Assembly (NCBI GenBank): GCA_040290295.1
Contig: PSMW01000002.1
Span: 132,951-196,950, forward strand
Length of the DNA: 64,000 bases
Origin: CAADGV01 sp040290295
Lineage (GTDB): Bacteria; Bacteroidota; Ignavibacteria; UBA10030; UBA6906
Direction: 5' to 3'
The number at the start of each line of letters is the position of its first letter. Position 1 is the stretch's first letter. Made by a program: the position numbers and the translations under genes. The notes under the pieces are model-generated. The model saw only the letters and a list, made by a program, of their open reading frames with translations, did no database searches and was not told the origin of the DNA. Shown here one piece after another: positions 1-7,657 of the stretch.

Positions 1-800
1 CATGCAGCCGCGAGCAGAAGCGATGCAACGCTCACCATGGCTGGTGACGAGGGAAAATCGAATCGAAAAGCAAAGAACAATCCCACCGCGGGAGCAATCA
101 GACCTATGAGCACAGAACAAAGAAAAATGTCCCTCACGCGTTGCGCCAGCAGCATTGCGGTCACGGGTGGGATGACCAGGAAGCCGAACACAAACACATC
201 GCCTACCATGTGCGTCGCGACCGAAATGACGACCGCTGCGATGCCGTAGAAGATCATCTCCCACACCACCGCACGGAATCCCTGCGTACTTGCCGTTTCC
301 GGATCAAACGAAATGTAGGTGAACTCCTTGAACAAGAGGAGATGCGCTGCGAGTGCGGCGATGACCACGACCACCATCAGGAGGAAGAGGTCGGGCGTGA
401 CGAACAGAATATCGCCGCGCAGCAGGTTTTCGATTTCGGCGACTTCCACTTTCGGTGCCTTCTGCATGACGAGGATGCGTGCCGCGATCGACGCCACGAA
501 GACGAATCCCAGCACAGCGTCTTTCGGGATACGTTTGCCGGTGAGAAACCGCGAAAGCAAGAGCACTGCCGCGAGCGTTACCGCAAGCGACCCGACCGTG
601 TGGGGAATTGCCATAATGGGGAGGAAGGTGAGTGCTAATCCTAACACGGAGACCTGCGTCAGCACTGCGCCGAGGAAGACGACGCGTTTTGCGATGATGT
701 ACACGCCGAGAAAGGCGCACATGGCGCCGACCAACATGCTACCGTAGAGCGCGTAAGGAAATTCCTGAACGATCGTGGAGACAATCTCACCGGCGTCCAT
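1..800 (-). CDS. Metal ABC transporter permease (ZnuB/MntB family), 3' end outside window
   Basis: Inner-membrane permease of a zinc or manganese ABC importer. I translated it from the minus strand. It opens MDAGEIVSTIVQEFPYALYG and stays open for 266 codons to the window edge, so the C-terminus is missing. It is very hydrophobic, with about seven or eight membrane segments, including YGSMLVGAMCAFLGVYIIAK near the start and a VGDVFVFGFLVIPPVTAMLL segment near residue 200. This is typical of the ABC-3 permease family. Its start overlaps the 3' end of the ATPase gene by 14 bases, so the two are co-translated. The metal cannot be decided from the permease. Zinc is favoured by the His-rich partner genes. 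Confidence 0.9.
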   Translation of the reverse strand, partial: MDAGEIVSTIVQEFPYALYGSMLVGAMCAFLGVYIIAKRVVFLGAVLTQVSVLGLALTFLPIMAIPHTVGSLAVTLAAVLLLSRFLTGKRIPKDAVLGFVFVASIAARILVMQKAPKVEVAEIENLLRGDILFVTPDLFLLMVVVVIAALAAHLLLFKEFTYISFDPETASTQGFRAVVWEMIFYGIAAVVISVATHMVGDVFVFGFLVIPPVTAMLLAQRVRDIFLCSVLIGLIAPAVGLFFAFRFDFPSSPAMVSVASLLLAAA

Positions 801-1557
801 CGGTTTCTCTCGCAAGAATAACTTTTCCACCGTGCACGGTTGCCACGGTGACAGGCATATCGTAGAGCGTCGAGAGGTTTTCGGCAGTCAGCACTTCGTC
901 AACGGTGCCCACGTGAAACGACGAGCGCTCCACCAACGCGAGCCTTTGCACGTGGTTCGCTACGTCGTCTAACAAGTGGCTTACCATAATGACGGTCAGT
1001 CTATCGCTGTCGTGCAAATGGCGAATCAACGTCAAGATCGAACTGCGAGATGGGAGGTCCATGCCGTTGGTCGGCTCGTCGAGAATGAGCACATCGGGTT
1101 CTGAGGCGAGTGCGCGTGCGATGAGCGTGCGCTGCTTCTGCCCGCCGGAGAGTTCGTTGAATGCGGTATTGCGCAACGTTTGGATGTCCACGTGTTGGAG
1201 GCACCGAAGCACGATCTCGCGGTCGCGCGCACCCGGACGTTTCACCAACCCGATCTGGCGGTACCGTCCCATCATTACCACTTCCTCGACGGTGTAGGGC
1301 ATCACGTCATCCACCGTGTCGCGTTGCGGAACGTAGCCGAAGCGCACAGGTCTGCCGTTCTTCTCGGCGATGGTCAGCATTCCGGCAAGCGGCTTGAGTG
1401 TCCCGAGGATCGCTCGCAGCAACGTCGTCTTGCCGGCGCCATTGGGCCCCACCAGCCCGAAATAATCGCCATCGTAAATCGTGAGGCTTACATCGCGTAG
1501 CACGATGGTCGAGCCATAGCCGAGCGTCACGTGCTCCAAGGTAATGAGAGGATGCAT
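787..1557 (-). CDS. Metal ABC transporter ATP-binding protein (ZnuC-like)
   Basis: ATPase that powers the metal importer. With start MHPLITLEHV the protein has 256 residues. Visible motifs are Walker A GPNGAGKT near residue 37, a Q-loop in YVPQRD, the signature LSGGQKQR near 137, Walker B VLILDEPT and the switch histidine in VMVSH-type context (IMVSHLL). I chose the ATG at 1557 because AAAGGAC lies about 8 bases upstream. A start 36 bases earlier would add 12 residues without family support. The gene follows the binding-protein gene by 85 bases and overlaps the permease gene, the standard order for this transporter class. Confidence 0.93.
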   Translation of the reverse strand: MHPLITLEHVTLGYGSTIVLRDVSLTIYDGDYFGLVGPNGAGKTTLLRAILGTLKPLAGMLTIAEKNGRPVRFGYVPQRDTVDDVMPYTVEEVVMMGRYRQIGLVKRPGARDREIVLRCLQHVDIQTLRNTAFNELSGGQKQRTLIARALASEPDVLILDEPTNGMDLPSRSSILTLIRHLHDSDRLTVIMVSHLLDDVANHVQRLALVERSSFHVGTVDEVLTAENLSTLYDMPVTVATVHGGKVILARETDGRR

Positions 1558-1642
1558 GCTATTGTCCTTTTCGCTCCAACACTCACCCGCCACCGTTATC
1601 AGAGGCGGGCGAGCATGCCAGAGCAGAGTTTGTGGATGAAGG

Positions 1643-2521
1643 TTATTTGAGTGCGGCGCTCAGCATTGCTATGTTATAGTCCATCAGCGCGATGTAATCT
1701 GTTGCTGCATCGACGCCGCCAACGGAAGTGGCAAGGCGCAGGATTTTCACGTCGGTCGCACGCGCAATCTGTTCGGGCGCGCTCGTGTCGTAAAACCGCT
1801 CCACCACGATCGCCTTGATGCCTCCCTCGCGCACTTTGCGGATCAACTCGGCGGTGTGGCTGGGACTTGGCGGGATGCCCGGCTTCGGCTCCACGTAATC
1901 GACCACATCCAACCCCAACCACGCAGCAAAGTAGGACCAACTCCGGTGGAAGGTGATAATCTTACTTCCGCGGTACGGCTTCATCTCCACCTCCCACTGC
2001 GCGATCTTCGCGTCCAGCGTTTGCAGATAGCGTTCGGCGTTCGCACGAAATGTAGGTTCGTCGGCAGGAGACACCGTTGCGAGCGCTGCAACGATCTCCT
2101 GGACGATGATGCGCACGTTGCGCGGATCCAGCCAGTAATGCGGATTGCCGTAACGGTGCACGTCGCCTTGGCTGGCATCGACTCTTGTCGGGACTTCGAG
2201 TTTGTTGATGGATTTGGAAAGATCCACCACCCGCAAACGATCGTTGCGCGAACCATCGATCAGTTGTTGCGCCCACAGCTCCAATTCCATCCCGATCATG
2301 AAGAACACATCGGCCGATTTGAGTTTCAGCATGTAGCTGGGCTTGACATCCACATAGTGCGGATTCTGATTGCCGCGTACGATGAACTCGACACTGACCT
2401 TCTCGCCACCGACCTTGCGGGTGAAGTCGGCAAGATCGGAAAGTGTTGTTACGACTCGAACAGCAGCCGGCGAGATGTCGGCAAGAAATGCAAGAAGCAC
2501 AAACACCACCATACGTTTCAT
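1643..2521 (-). CDS. Zinc/manganese-binding periplasmic protein (ZnuA-like, cluster A-I)
   Basis: Substrate-binding protein that delivers the metal to the permease. The 292-residue product has a signal peptide ending near SPAAV. The metal-binding histidines of the family appear as NPHYVD (about 54), NPHYWLDP (about 126) and TFHRSW (about 190), with a late acidic ligand expected near VGGVDAATDY. The Glu/His-rich loop of some ZnuA proteins is absent, as in the shorter cluster A-I members, so manganese or iron cannot be excluded. AAAGGATG lies about 9 bases before the ATG. It is third in the five-gene operon. Confidence 0.92.
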   Translation of the reverse strand: MKRMVVFVLLAFLADISPAAVRVVTTLSDLADFTRKVGGEKVSVEFIVRGNQNPHYVDVKPSYMLKLKSADVFFMIGMELELWAQQLIDGSRNDRLRVVDLSKSINKLEVPTRVDASQGDVHRYGNPHYWLDPRNVRIIVQEIVAALATVSPADEPTFRANAERYLQTLDAKIAQWEVEMKPYRGSKIITFHRSWSYFAAWLGLDVVDYVEPKPGIPPSPSHTAELIRKVREGGIKAIVVERFYDTSAPEQIARATDVKILRLATSVGGVDAATDYIALMDYNIAMLSAALK

Positions 2522-2555
2522 AGTAACACATCCTTTCTTTATGAGTCGGGCAATG

Positions 2556-3683
2556 TCAGAACGGGTGAGCTTTGTGTGGACCGAGGGAGAACATCACTTG
2601 CAACGCGATGAGATTGACGGACTGTGCACTCCCCGCGTGTTCGGTGCGCGTATTCTGGTACTGCAACCGTACGCCGAGCGTCTCTTCAACCGGGTAGTAG
2701 CCGAGGAAGAGGGAAAGCGCTCGAGCATGGTCGTCGGTGCTGTACGGCGACTGGCTCCAGTCGAAACGAGCGCCGATGCTGTACGTCTTCATGAACTGAT
2801 AATCGGCATACAGATACGCTCCCGACGACGTGATGCGGCGCGGGGCGGGGTTACCGTTCTCATCAACAAACGGCTGGAAGGCGCGATCTTGCAGTGCTGT
2901 TCTGCGGTTGAGCAGAAACTCTCCCTGCAGCGTCAACGACGTGTACATGTCCGGCTTGTACTTGTATTTGAAGTCAAAATTCCAATACCAGAAGCGTTCT
3001 CGATAGTATGGGTCATGAATGCCGGTGTAGAAGCTGATGCCTGTTTCGAGGTCGGCGTACTCACCGACAGGAAAGAACCCCATCAATCTGCCTGCCGTGG
3101 CATACGTCGGTTTTGCGCCCGTCGTGTCTTCGATGCCGGTCGCCTCCCCGATGGGTGTACCGCGCAGAACGTCGAGGGTGAGTTTGCTGTACACATCGCC
3201 CGTCGGCAACAACGCGCTCACCGAGATGCCGAGGTCGTTCAAACTTTCTCCAAAGAATCGTTCCTGCGAAAGCGGCTGGGTGATGAAGGGCCATTGATGC
3301 GGGTGCATCATGTTGAGCTTCCCGAAATCGACACGGTACTTCCCCAATCGGATGTTCAAATTCAACGGCAGACCGCGCAGTACCGAGGCGTAAAGCTCCT
3401 CGATTCCCAACGCGCCTGCTTCGATATCGGGACCGGGTAGCGTCAGCACGACATCGGCGCGCGCAAACGGATTGAGATAGGCGGCGATGACCATTTCCAG
3501 TTCTTCGAATTGGAAATCGGGTTGACTGAACGTGCGCTTGCCTTCGGCAAGATGTTCGCCGTCGTTCGTGACGATCAGAAATCGCGGAATGACGCTGATG
3601 TCGGGATTGATGGTTGTTTGTGCGCTGCCGGCTCCCGACGCGAACGCGAGCAGCGCGAGCAGATGACATGCTCTGCGCAGCAT
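2556..3683 (-). CDS. Outer-membrane beta-barrel protein of the metal-uptake operon (putative porin)
   Basis: A 375-residue secreted protein with signal peptide MLRRACHLLALLAFASGAGSA. The rest alternates aromatic and polar residues as in beta-barrels: LNIRLGKYRVDFGKLNMMHP, then strands ending in paired aromatics. LGKYRVDFGK resembles strands in phosphate-selective-porin-like barrels. It lies 34 bases before the binding-protein gene on the same transcript, so I infer that it passes zinc or a metal complex across the outer membrane. It has no TonB plug domain, so a passive channel is more likely than an active receptor. No named family could be assigned. Confidence 0.75.
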   Translation of the reverse strand: MLRRACHLLALLAFASGAGSAQTTINPDISVIPRFLIVTNDGEHLAEGKRTFSQPDFQFEELEMVIAAYLNPFARADVVLTLPGPDIEAGALGIEELYASVLRGLPLNLNIRLGKYRVDFGKLNMMHPHQWPFITQPLSQERFFGESLNDLGISVSALLPTGDVYSKLTLDVLRGTPIGEATGIEDTTGAKPTYATAGRLMGFFPVGEYADLETGISFYTGIHDPYYRERFWYWNFDFKYKYKPDMYTSLTLQGEFLLNRRTALQDRAFQPFVDENGNPAPRRITSSGAYLYADYQFMKTYSIGARFDWSQSPYSTDDHARALSLFLGYYPVEETLGVRLQYQNTRTEHAGSAQSVNLIALQVMFSLGPHKAHPF

Positions 3684-3737
3684 AACATCCTCCTTTGAAT
3701 GTAGTGGATACAGTAATGATGAATGATCGTCTGCATG

Positions 3738-4085
3738 TCAGACGAGAGGAGGACCGCGTTTGCCGGAGCTGATGACTTGGGGTTCGGAGACGTGACCTGT
3801 CGAGGTGAGAACGAACGGATACTGTGCAACCGCAGGAGTGATGCCGATGGTACGCACCCCCACGGTCGAAAGCCGCTGAGCCAACGGCGAGCAGGCAAGA
3901 CAGTGCCGCGCTTGATCGATGGGGATGTGTTTCTCTTCGGCACCGCATTCGTGCGCCGCAACGACCGGCTGCCCGTGCAGCACGAGCGTAGCAGAGTCGT
4001 GATGAGCAAGCTCCACCAACCCGCTGCCCACCACGTAGAGCAAGAGCGAAACAACAACCCGCGTATGTGCGAGGAACGATTGCAT
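3738..4085 (-). CDS. Small secreted His/Cys-containing protein, first gene of metal-uptake operon
   Basis: A 115-residue protein of unknown function. Starting at MQSFLAHTRV, a hydrophobic segment VVVSLLLYVVGSGLVELA forms a signal peptide or anchor. The mature part has possible metal ligands: AHHD, HECGAEEKHIP and ARHCLACS, a CxxC preceded by His. It resembles the short CxxC proteins found next to zinc and copper transport genes in Bacteroidota, but I cannot name a family with certainty. A 54-base gap separates it from the barrel gene, and it lies directly behind the operon promoter. A longer reading frame upstream would start inside or before the promoter and is not preferred. Confidence 0.65.
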   Translation of the reverse strand: MQSFLAHTRVVVSLLLYVVGSGLVELAHHDSATLVLHGQPVVAAHECGAEEKHIPIDQARHCLACSPLAQRLSTVGVRTIGITPAVAQYPFVLTSTGHVSEPQVISSGKRGPPLV

Positions 4086-4087
4086 GG

Positions 4088-4123
4088 CGTGTACAATATA
4101 CGCGGCACGAGAACGAGATACAA
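4088..4123 (-). promoter_or_regulatory. Promoter of metal-uptake operon with overlapping palindrome (candidate Zur/Fur-type operator)
   Basis: On the minus strand TTG (4123-4121), 20 bases, then TATATTGT (4100-4093) match the promoter pattern found elsewhere in this window. The imperfect palindrome 4088-4104, centred on 4096, has 12 of 16 positions symmetric and covers the downstream box. The ATG at 4085 lies only 7 bases after the box, so the mRNA would have almost no leader. A repressor bound to the palindrome would block the promoter. A metal sensor of the Fur/Zur family is an inference. Confidence 0.55.
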
Positions 4124-4241
4124 GACGAACGGTCGCTTTCCTCAAGCTACCATCAAAGTCCGAAAATCATTTCATTAGGTGCGCCGGGATGAACGCATCG
4201 TCCCGGACCTCCCTTTCATCTCATCTTCTGGAGAACGTTGC

Positions 4242-6377
4242 ATGGTTCGTACGATGTTTCATAAAGCAGGCTGGATTTCTCTATTCATGATGATGGTCAT
4301 GACAATGCACGATGCAATCACACAAACTCTTCAAGCTCCCCGAGCAGCGGTGCGGCCGACGACACTCGAGAAGCACGGACACGTTCGCACCGACCATTAT
4401 TACTGGCTCCGCGAACGTGACAACCCTGAGGTGATCGAGTATCTCGAGGCGGAGAACGCCTACACCGACGCCATCATGACGCCGTACAAGGAATTGGAAG
4501 AGAACCTGTTTGCAGAGATGAAAGCCCGCATCAAACAGACCGATCTCTCCGTTCCCTACAAGTTGGATGATTATTACTACTACACACGCTACGAAGAAGG
4601 GAAAGAATATCCGATCTACTGCCGCAAGCGAGGTTCGCTCACAGCTCTTGAAGAGGTGATCATCGACGGGAATGTGATGGCACAAGGACAGCCCTACTTC
4701 GCGATCGGGGCAACCGCAGTGAGTTTTGGTCAAGACATCCTTGCCTTCGCCGTGGATACCGTGGGTAGGCGCATCTGCACAATTCGTTTCAAAAACTTGA
4801 CGACGGGCGAACTATTGCCGGATGAGATTCGATCATCGACGCCGAACATCGCATGGGCGAACGACAATCGGACACTCTTCTACGCGAAGCAAGACCCGAC
4901 GACGCTCCGCCCCTATCGCATCTACCGACACACACTTGGGACACGTCCGCAGGACGATGTGCTGGTGTATGAAGAGAAGGACGAAACATTTTCGTGTCGC
5001 GTCTTCCGCACGAAGTCGAAACGCTTTCTCATGATCGCATCAACGCAAACGCTCAGCACCGAGTATCGCTTTCTCGACGCCACCACACCTGAAGGCGAGT
5101 TCAAAGTCTTCCATCCGCGAGAGCGTCATCATGAATACTTTGTGGACCATTTCGAGGACTATTTCTATATCCGCACGAACGACGATGCGAAGAACTTCCG
5201 CCTGATGCGGACACCGGTCGGCGACACGCGCAAAACCGCATGGCGAGACGTCATTCTCCATCGAAAGACGGTGTTGTTGGAAGACTTCGAAATCTTCCAC
5301 GACTTCCTCGTGCTGACCGAACGCCACAACGGCTTACGACGCTTGCGCATCCTTCCCTGGCTGGGTGCGTCCGAACATTACATCACGTTCGACGAGCCGA
5401 GCTACTACGTTGCCGTGGACGTGAATCCCGATTTCCATACCCACCTGTTGCGCTATCGCTACCAATCTCTCGTTACGCCCAATGCCGTGTACGATTACGA
5501 CATGAGGAAACGTACGAAGAAGCTCTTGAAGCAGGATGAAGTGTTGGGCGGCTACGACCCGAACGCCTACCAATCCGAACGGCGATACGCTCGCGCTACT
5601 GACGGAACGCTCGTCCCCATTTCAATGGTGTACAAGAAAGGCATGAAGCGCAACGGAAACAACCCGCTCTTACTCTACGGGTACGGTTCCTACGGCATCA
5701 GTACGGATGCAACCTTTTCGTCGGCGCGACTGAGCCTGCTCGACCGCGGCTTCATCTACGCCATTGCCCATGTGCGCGGCGGCGAAGAACTCGGCAGAGC
5801 CTGGTACGAAGACGGTAAGCTTCTCAAGAAGAAGAATACGTTCACCGATTTCATCACCTGTGCGCGCTATCTGATCGACGAAGGCTACACACAACCCGAC
5901 CGACTCTTTGCCATGGGTGGCAGCGCGGGAGGGTTATTGATGGGTGCGGTCATCAACATGGCGCCGGAATTGTTCAAAGGCGTGGTGGCACTCGTGCCGT
6001 TCGTGGATGTGGTTACAACGATGTTGGATGAAAGCATCCCCCTCACAACTGCCGAGTACGACGAGTGGGGCAACCCCAACGACAAGCCGTACTACGACTA
6101 TATGCTGTCCTATTCGCCGTACGACAATGTCGAAGCCAAAGCCTATCCCAACCTCCTCGTGATGGCGGGCTTGCACGATTCACAGGTGCAGTACTGGGAA
6201 CCGGCCAAGTGGGTCGCGAAGCTTCGAGCGATGAAGACCGATAGCAACTTGCTCCTCCTCAAGACGAACATGGAAGCGGGACACAGCGGTGCATCGGGAA
6301 GGTTTCGACGGTTGCGCGAAACGGCATTTCAATACACATTCCTTTTGCGTCTTGCCGGTCTCACCACAGAGCCATGA
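4242..6377 (+). CDS. ptrB: Oligopeptidase B (S9A prolyl oligopeptidase family), exported
   Basis: Serine peptidase that cuts peptides after basic residues. With start MVRTMFHKAG the protein has 711 residues: a hydrophobic export signal, an N-terminal beta-propeller (about 40-440) and a C-terminal alpha/beta hydrolase domain. The catalytic serine is in GGSAGG (Ser561), the aspartate in GLHDSQ (Asp646) and the histidine in EAGHSG (His681). HVRGGEELGR before the active site is characteristic of oligopeptidase B. GGAGA 8 bases upstream supports the ATG at 4242 over an in-frame ATG at 4179. The signal peptide suggests a periplasmic location, unlike the cytosolic E. coli enzyme. The stop overlaps the next start. 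Confidence 0.93.
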   Translation: MVRTMFHKAGWISLFMMMVMTMHDAITQTLQAPRAAVRPTTLEKHGHVRTDHYYWLRERDNPEVIEYLEAENAYTDAIMTPYKELEENLFAEMKARIKQTDLSVPYKLDDYYYYTRYEEGKEYPIYCRKRGSLTALEEVIIDGNVMAQGQPYFAIGATAVSFGQDILAFAVDTVGRRICTIRFKNLTTGELLPDEIRSSTPNIAWANDNRTLFYAKQDPTTLRPYRIYRHTLGTRPQDDVLVYEEKDETFSCRVFRTKSKRFLMIASTQTLSTEYRFLDATTPEGEFKVFHPRERHHEYFVDHFEDYFYIRTNDDAKNFRLMRTPVGDTRKTAWRDVILHRKTVLLEDFEIFHDFLVLTERHNGLRRLRILPWLGASEHYITFDEPSYYVAVDVNPDFHTHLLRYRYQSLVTPNAVYDYDMRKRTKKLLKQDEVLGGYDPNAYQSERRYARATDGTLVPISMVYKKGMKRNGNNPLLLYGYGSYGISTDATFSSARLSLLDRGFIYAIAHVRGGEELGRAWYEDGKLLKKKNTFTDFITCARYLIDEGYTQPDRLFAMGGSAGGLLMGAVINMAPELFKGVVALVPFVDVVTTMLDESIPLTTAEYDEWGNPNDKPYYDYMLSYSPYDNVEAKAYPNLLVMAGLHDSQVQYWEPAKWVAKLRAMKTDSNLLLLKTNMEAGHSGASGRFRRLRETAFQYTFLLRLAGLTTEP

Positions 6378-6850
6378 AGGAAACGATCACACCGTCTGCG
6401 CGTTCATTCAAACCGCTGAGCACACCATTGCGCATCGTGCTGATAATCGCTGGTACGATCTCGCTTGCCCTTGGCATTGTCGGCGCCTTTGTACCGATTC
6501 TTCCCACCACGCCGTTCGTGCTTCTCGCGGCAATGTGTTATGTGCGTAGCTCGCAGCGTCTCTACGCGCGGTTGATGCGCAGCCGCTTGGCAAGCAAGCA
6601 TGTGCAGAGTGTGCTTGCAGGTCATGGCATACCGCTTTCGGTCAAAAGTCTCTCGCTCGTCTTTTCTGCTATTATGATTGGGTATGTGAGCGTGTTCGTC
6701 ACAGAGAGCTTTCTGATACGCATGTTGCTCGGCGTGTTGTATCTCGTGCAGCTCGTGTTTATGGTGAAGATCAAAACGGCGAGGCATGGACCGCGTGCTC
6801 ATGTATCGGACACCGTTGCCTCTGCCCGACCGGCGCAAAGCGGCGAGTGA
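6374..6850 (+). CDS. DUF454 (YbaN-like) inner-membrane protein
   Basis: A 158-residue membrane protein of unknown role. The family signature is clear: a first membrane helix running into GAFVPILPTTPFVLLAA, then CYVRSSQRLY, followed by two more helices (about 95-135). The start ATG overlaps the oligopeptidase stop by 4 bases, so translation is coupled, but a functional link is not established. The C-terminal 25 residues are polar and cytoplasmic. A hairpin follows 30 bases after the stop. Confidence 0.88.
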   Translation: MKETITPSARSFKPLSTPLRIVLIIAGTISLALGIVGAFVPILPTTPFVLLAAMCYVRSSQRLYARLMRSRLASKHVQSVLAGHGIPLSVKSLSLVFSAIMIGYVSVFVTESFLIRMLLGVLYLVQLVFMVKIKTARHGPRAHVSDTVASARPAQSGE

Positions 6851-6879
6851 CATTCGTGTAGAGGAAAGAAGAAAACACT

Positions 6880-6910
6880 CGTGCCGCTGCGGATGTGTTG
6901 CAGCGGCACG
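6880..6910 (-). terminator. Intrinsic terminator, convergent genes
   Basis: A perfect 11-bp inverted repeat (6880-6890 with 6900-6910) has a 9-base loop. Read on the minus strand it follows the barrel gene ending at 6934 and runs into T-rich sequence. The GC-rich stem could also slow transcription arriving from the plus strand. Confidence 0.75.
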
Positions 6911-6933
6911 GTCGCGTCGAAACAAGCAAGCTT

Positions 6934-7554
6934 TTACAGTGTGACACCCAAGGAGACGGGGATGTACGTGCTCGTGGAACCTTTGGTGAAGATCCACGAG
7001 TAGCGCGCTTCAAGATACACGTTCACGACCGCAACATTCACATCGATGCCTGCCCCGAGATTCGCCGAGAACTTGGTCTGCGATTCCGGCTTCGAGATGT
7101 TCAGGGGTATGACTTGCCCCCGATAGTTCACCGTCAGGTCGGAATAGCTGAACGACGTTATGCCGACACCACCGGTGACATACGGCGAGACCAACGGGGC
7201 GGGCAGAACATCGAACTTCACGTTCGCAATGGCCGAGATGAAGGTGAGCCGCCCGCCTTCCACCGAGAGATCCGAAGGCGAGCGGCCTGCACCACGGGCA
7301 AGGTAGGCGGCATACTTACCCTTATCGGGTGAAAACAACACATAATCGCCCTGTAGGCGCAGGGAAAGCATCGGAATGAAATTGACGTCGAGATGCAAGC
7401 CGCCGCCGAATCCGAACCCGTACATCTCCTTTGTCGGTCCTTCGAAGTTCACGTTCGCGCCGGTAGCTTGAAGACCGAAGCCGAGGGGACCTGCGGCAAA
7501 CGCTGTGGGTGAAAGCAACAGGATCGTTGCTGCAAGTATGGCGAGGTATTTCAT
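6934..7554 (-). CDS. Small outer-membrane beta-barrel protein
   Basis: A 206-residue protein with a signal peptide (MKYLAILAATILLLSPTAFA) and an eight-strand-type barrel of the OmpA/OmpW-like class: repeated short strands rich in Gly, Tyr and Phe (MYGFGFGGGLHLDVNF, YVTGGVGITSFSYSD, VNVYLEARYSWIF) and a C-terminal YIPVSLGVTL strand. AGGAGA lies 5 bases before the ATG. No enzymatic motif is visible, so the function is unknown. It is a single gene with its own terminator, 100 bases after the preceding operon on the same strand. Confidence 0.8.
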   Translation of the reverse strand: MKYLAILAATILLLSPTAFAAGPLGFGLQATGANVNFEGPTKEMYGFGFGGGLHLDVNFIPMLSLRLQGDYVLFSPDKGKYAAYLARGAGRSPSDLSVEGGRLTFISAIANVKFDVLPAPLVSPYVTGGVGITSFSYSDLTVNYRGQVIPLNISKPESQTKFSANLGAGIDVNVAVVNVYLEARYSWIFTKGSTSTYIPVSLGVTL

Positions 7555-7657
7555 GGTGTCTCCTATGATATGGTGAACTTGATTGTTGGTGATGATGTTC
7601 TCCGTTCGCTCGTCGTCGCCTCTGTTTCAACGGAGCAAGTGTTGTTGAGGTAACGGC

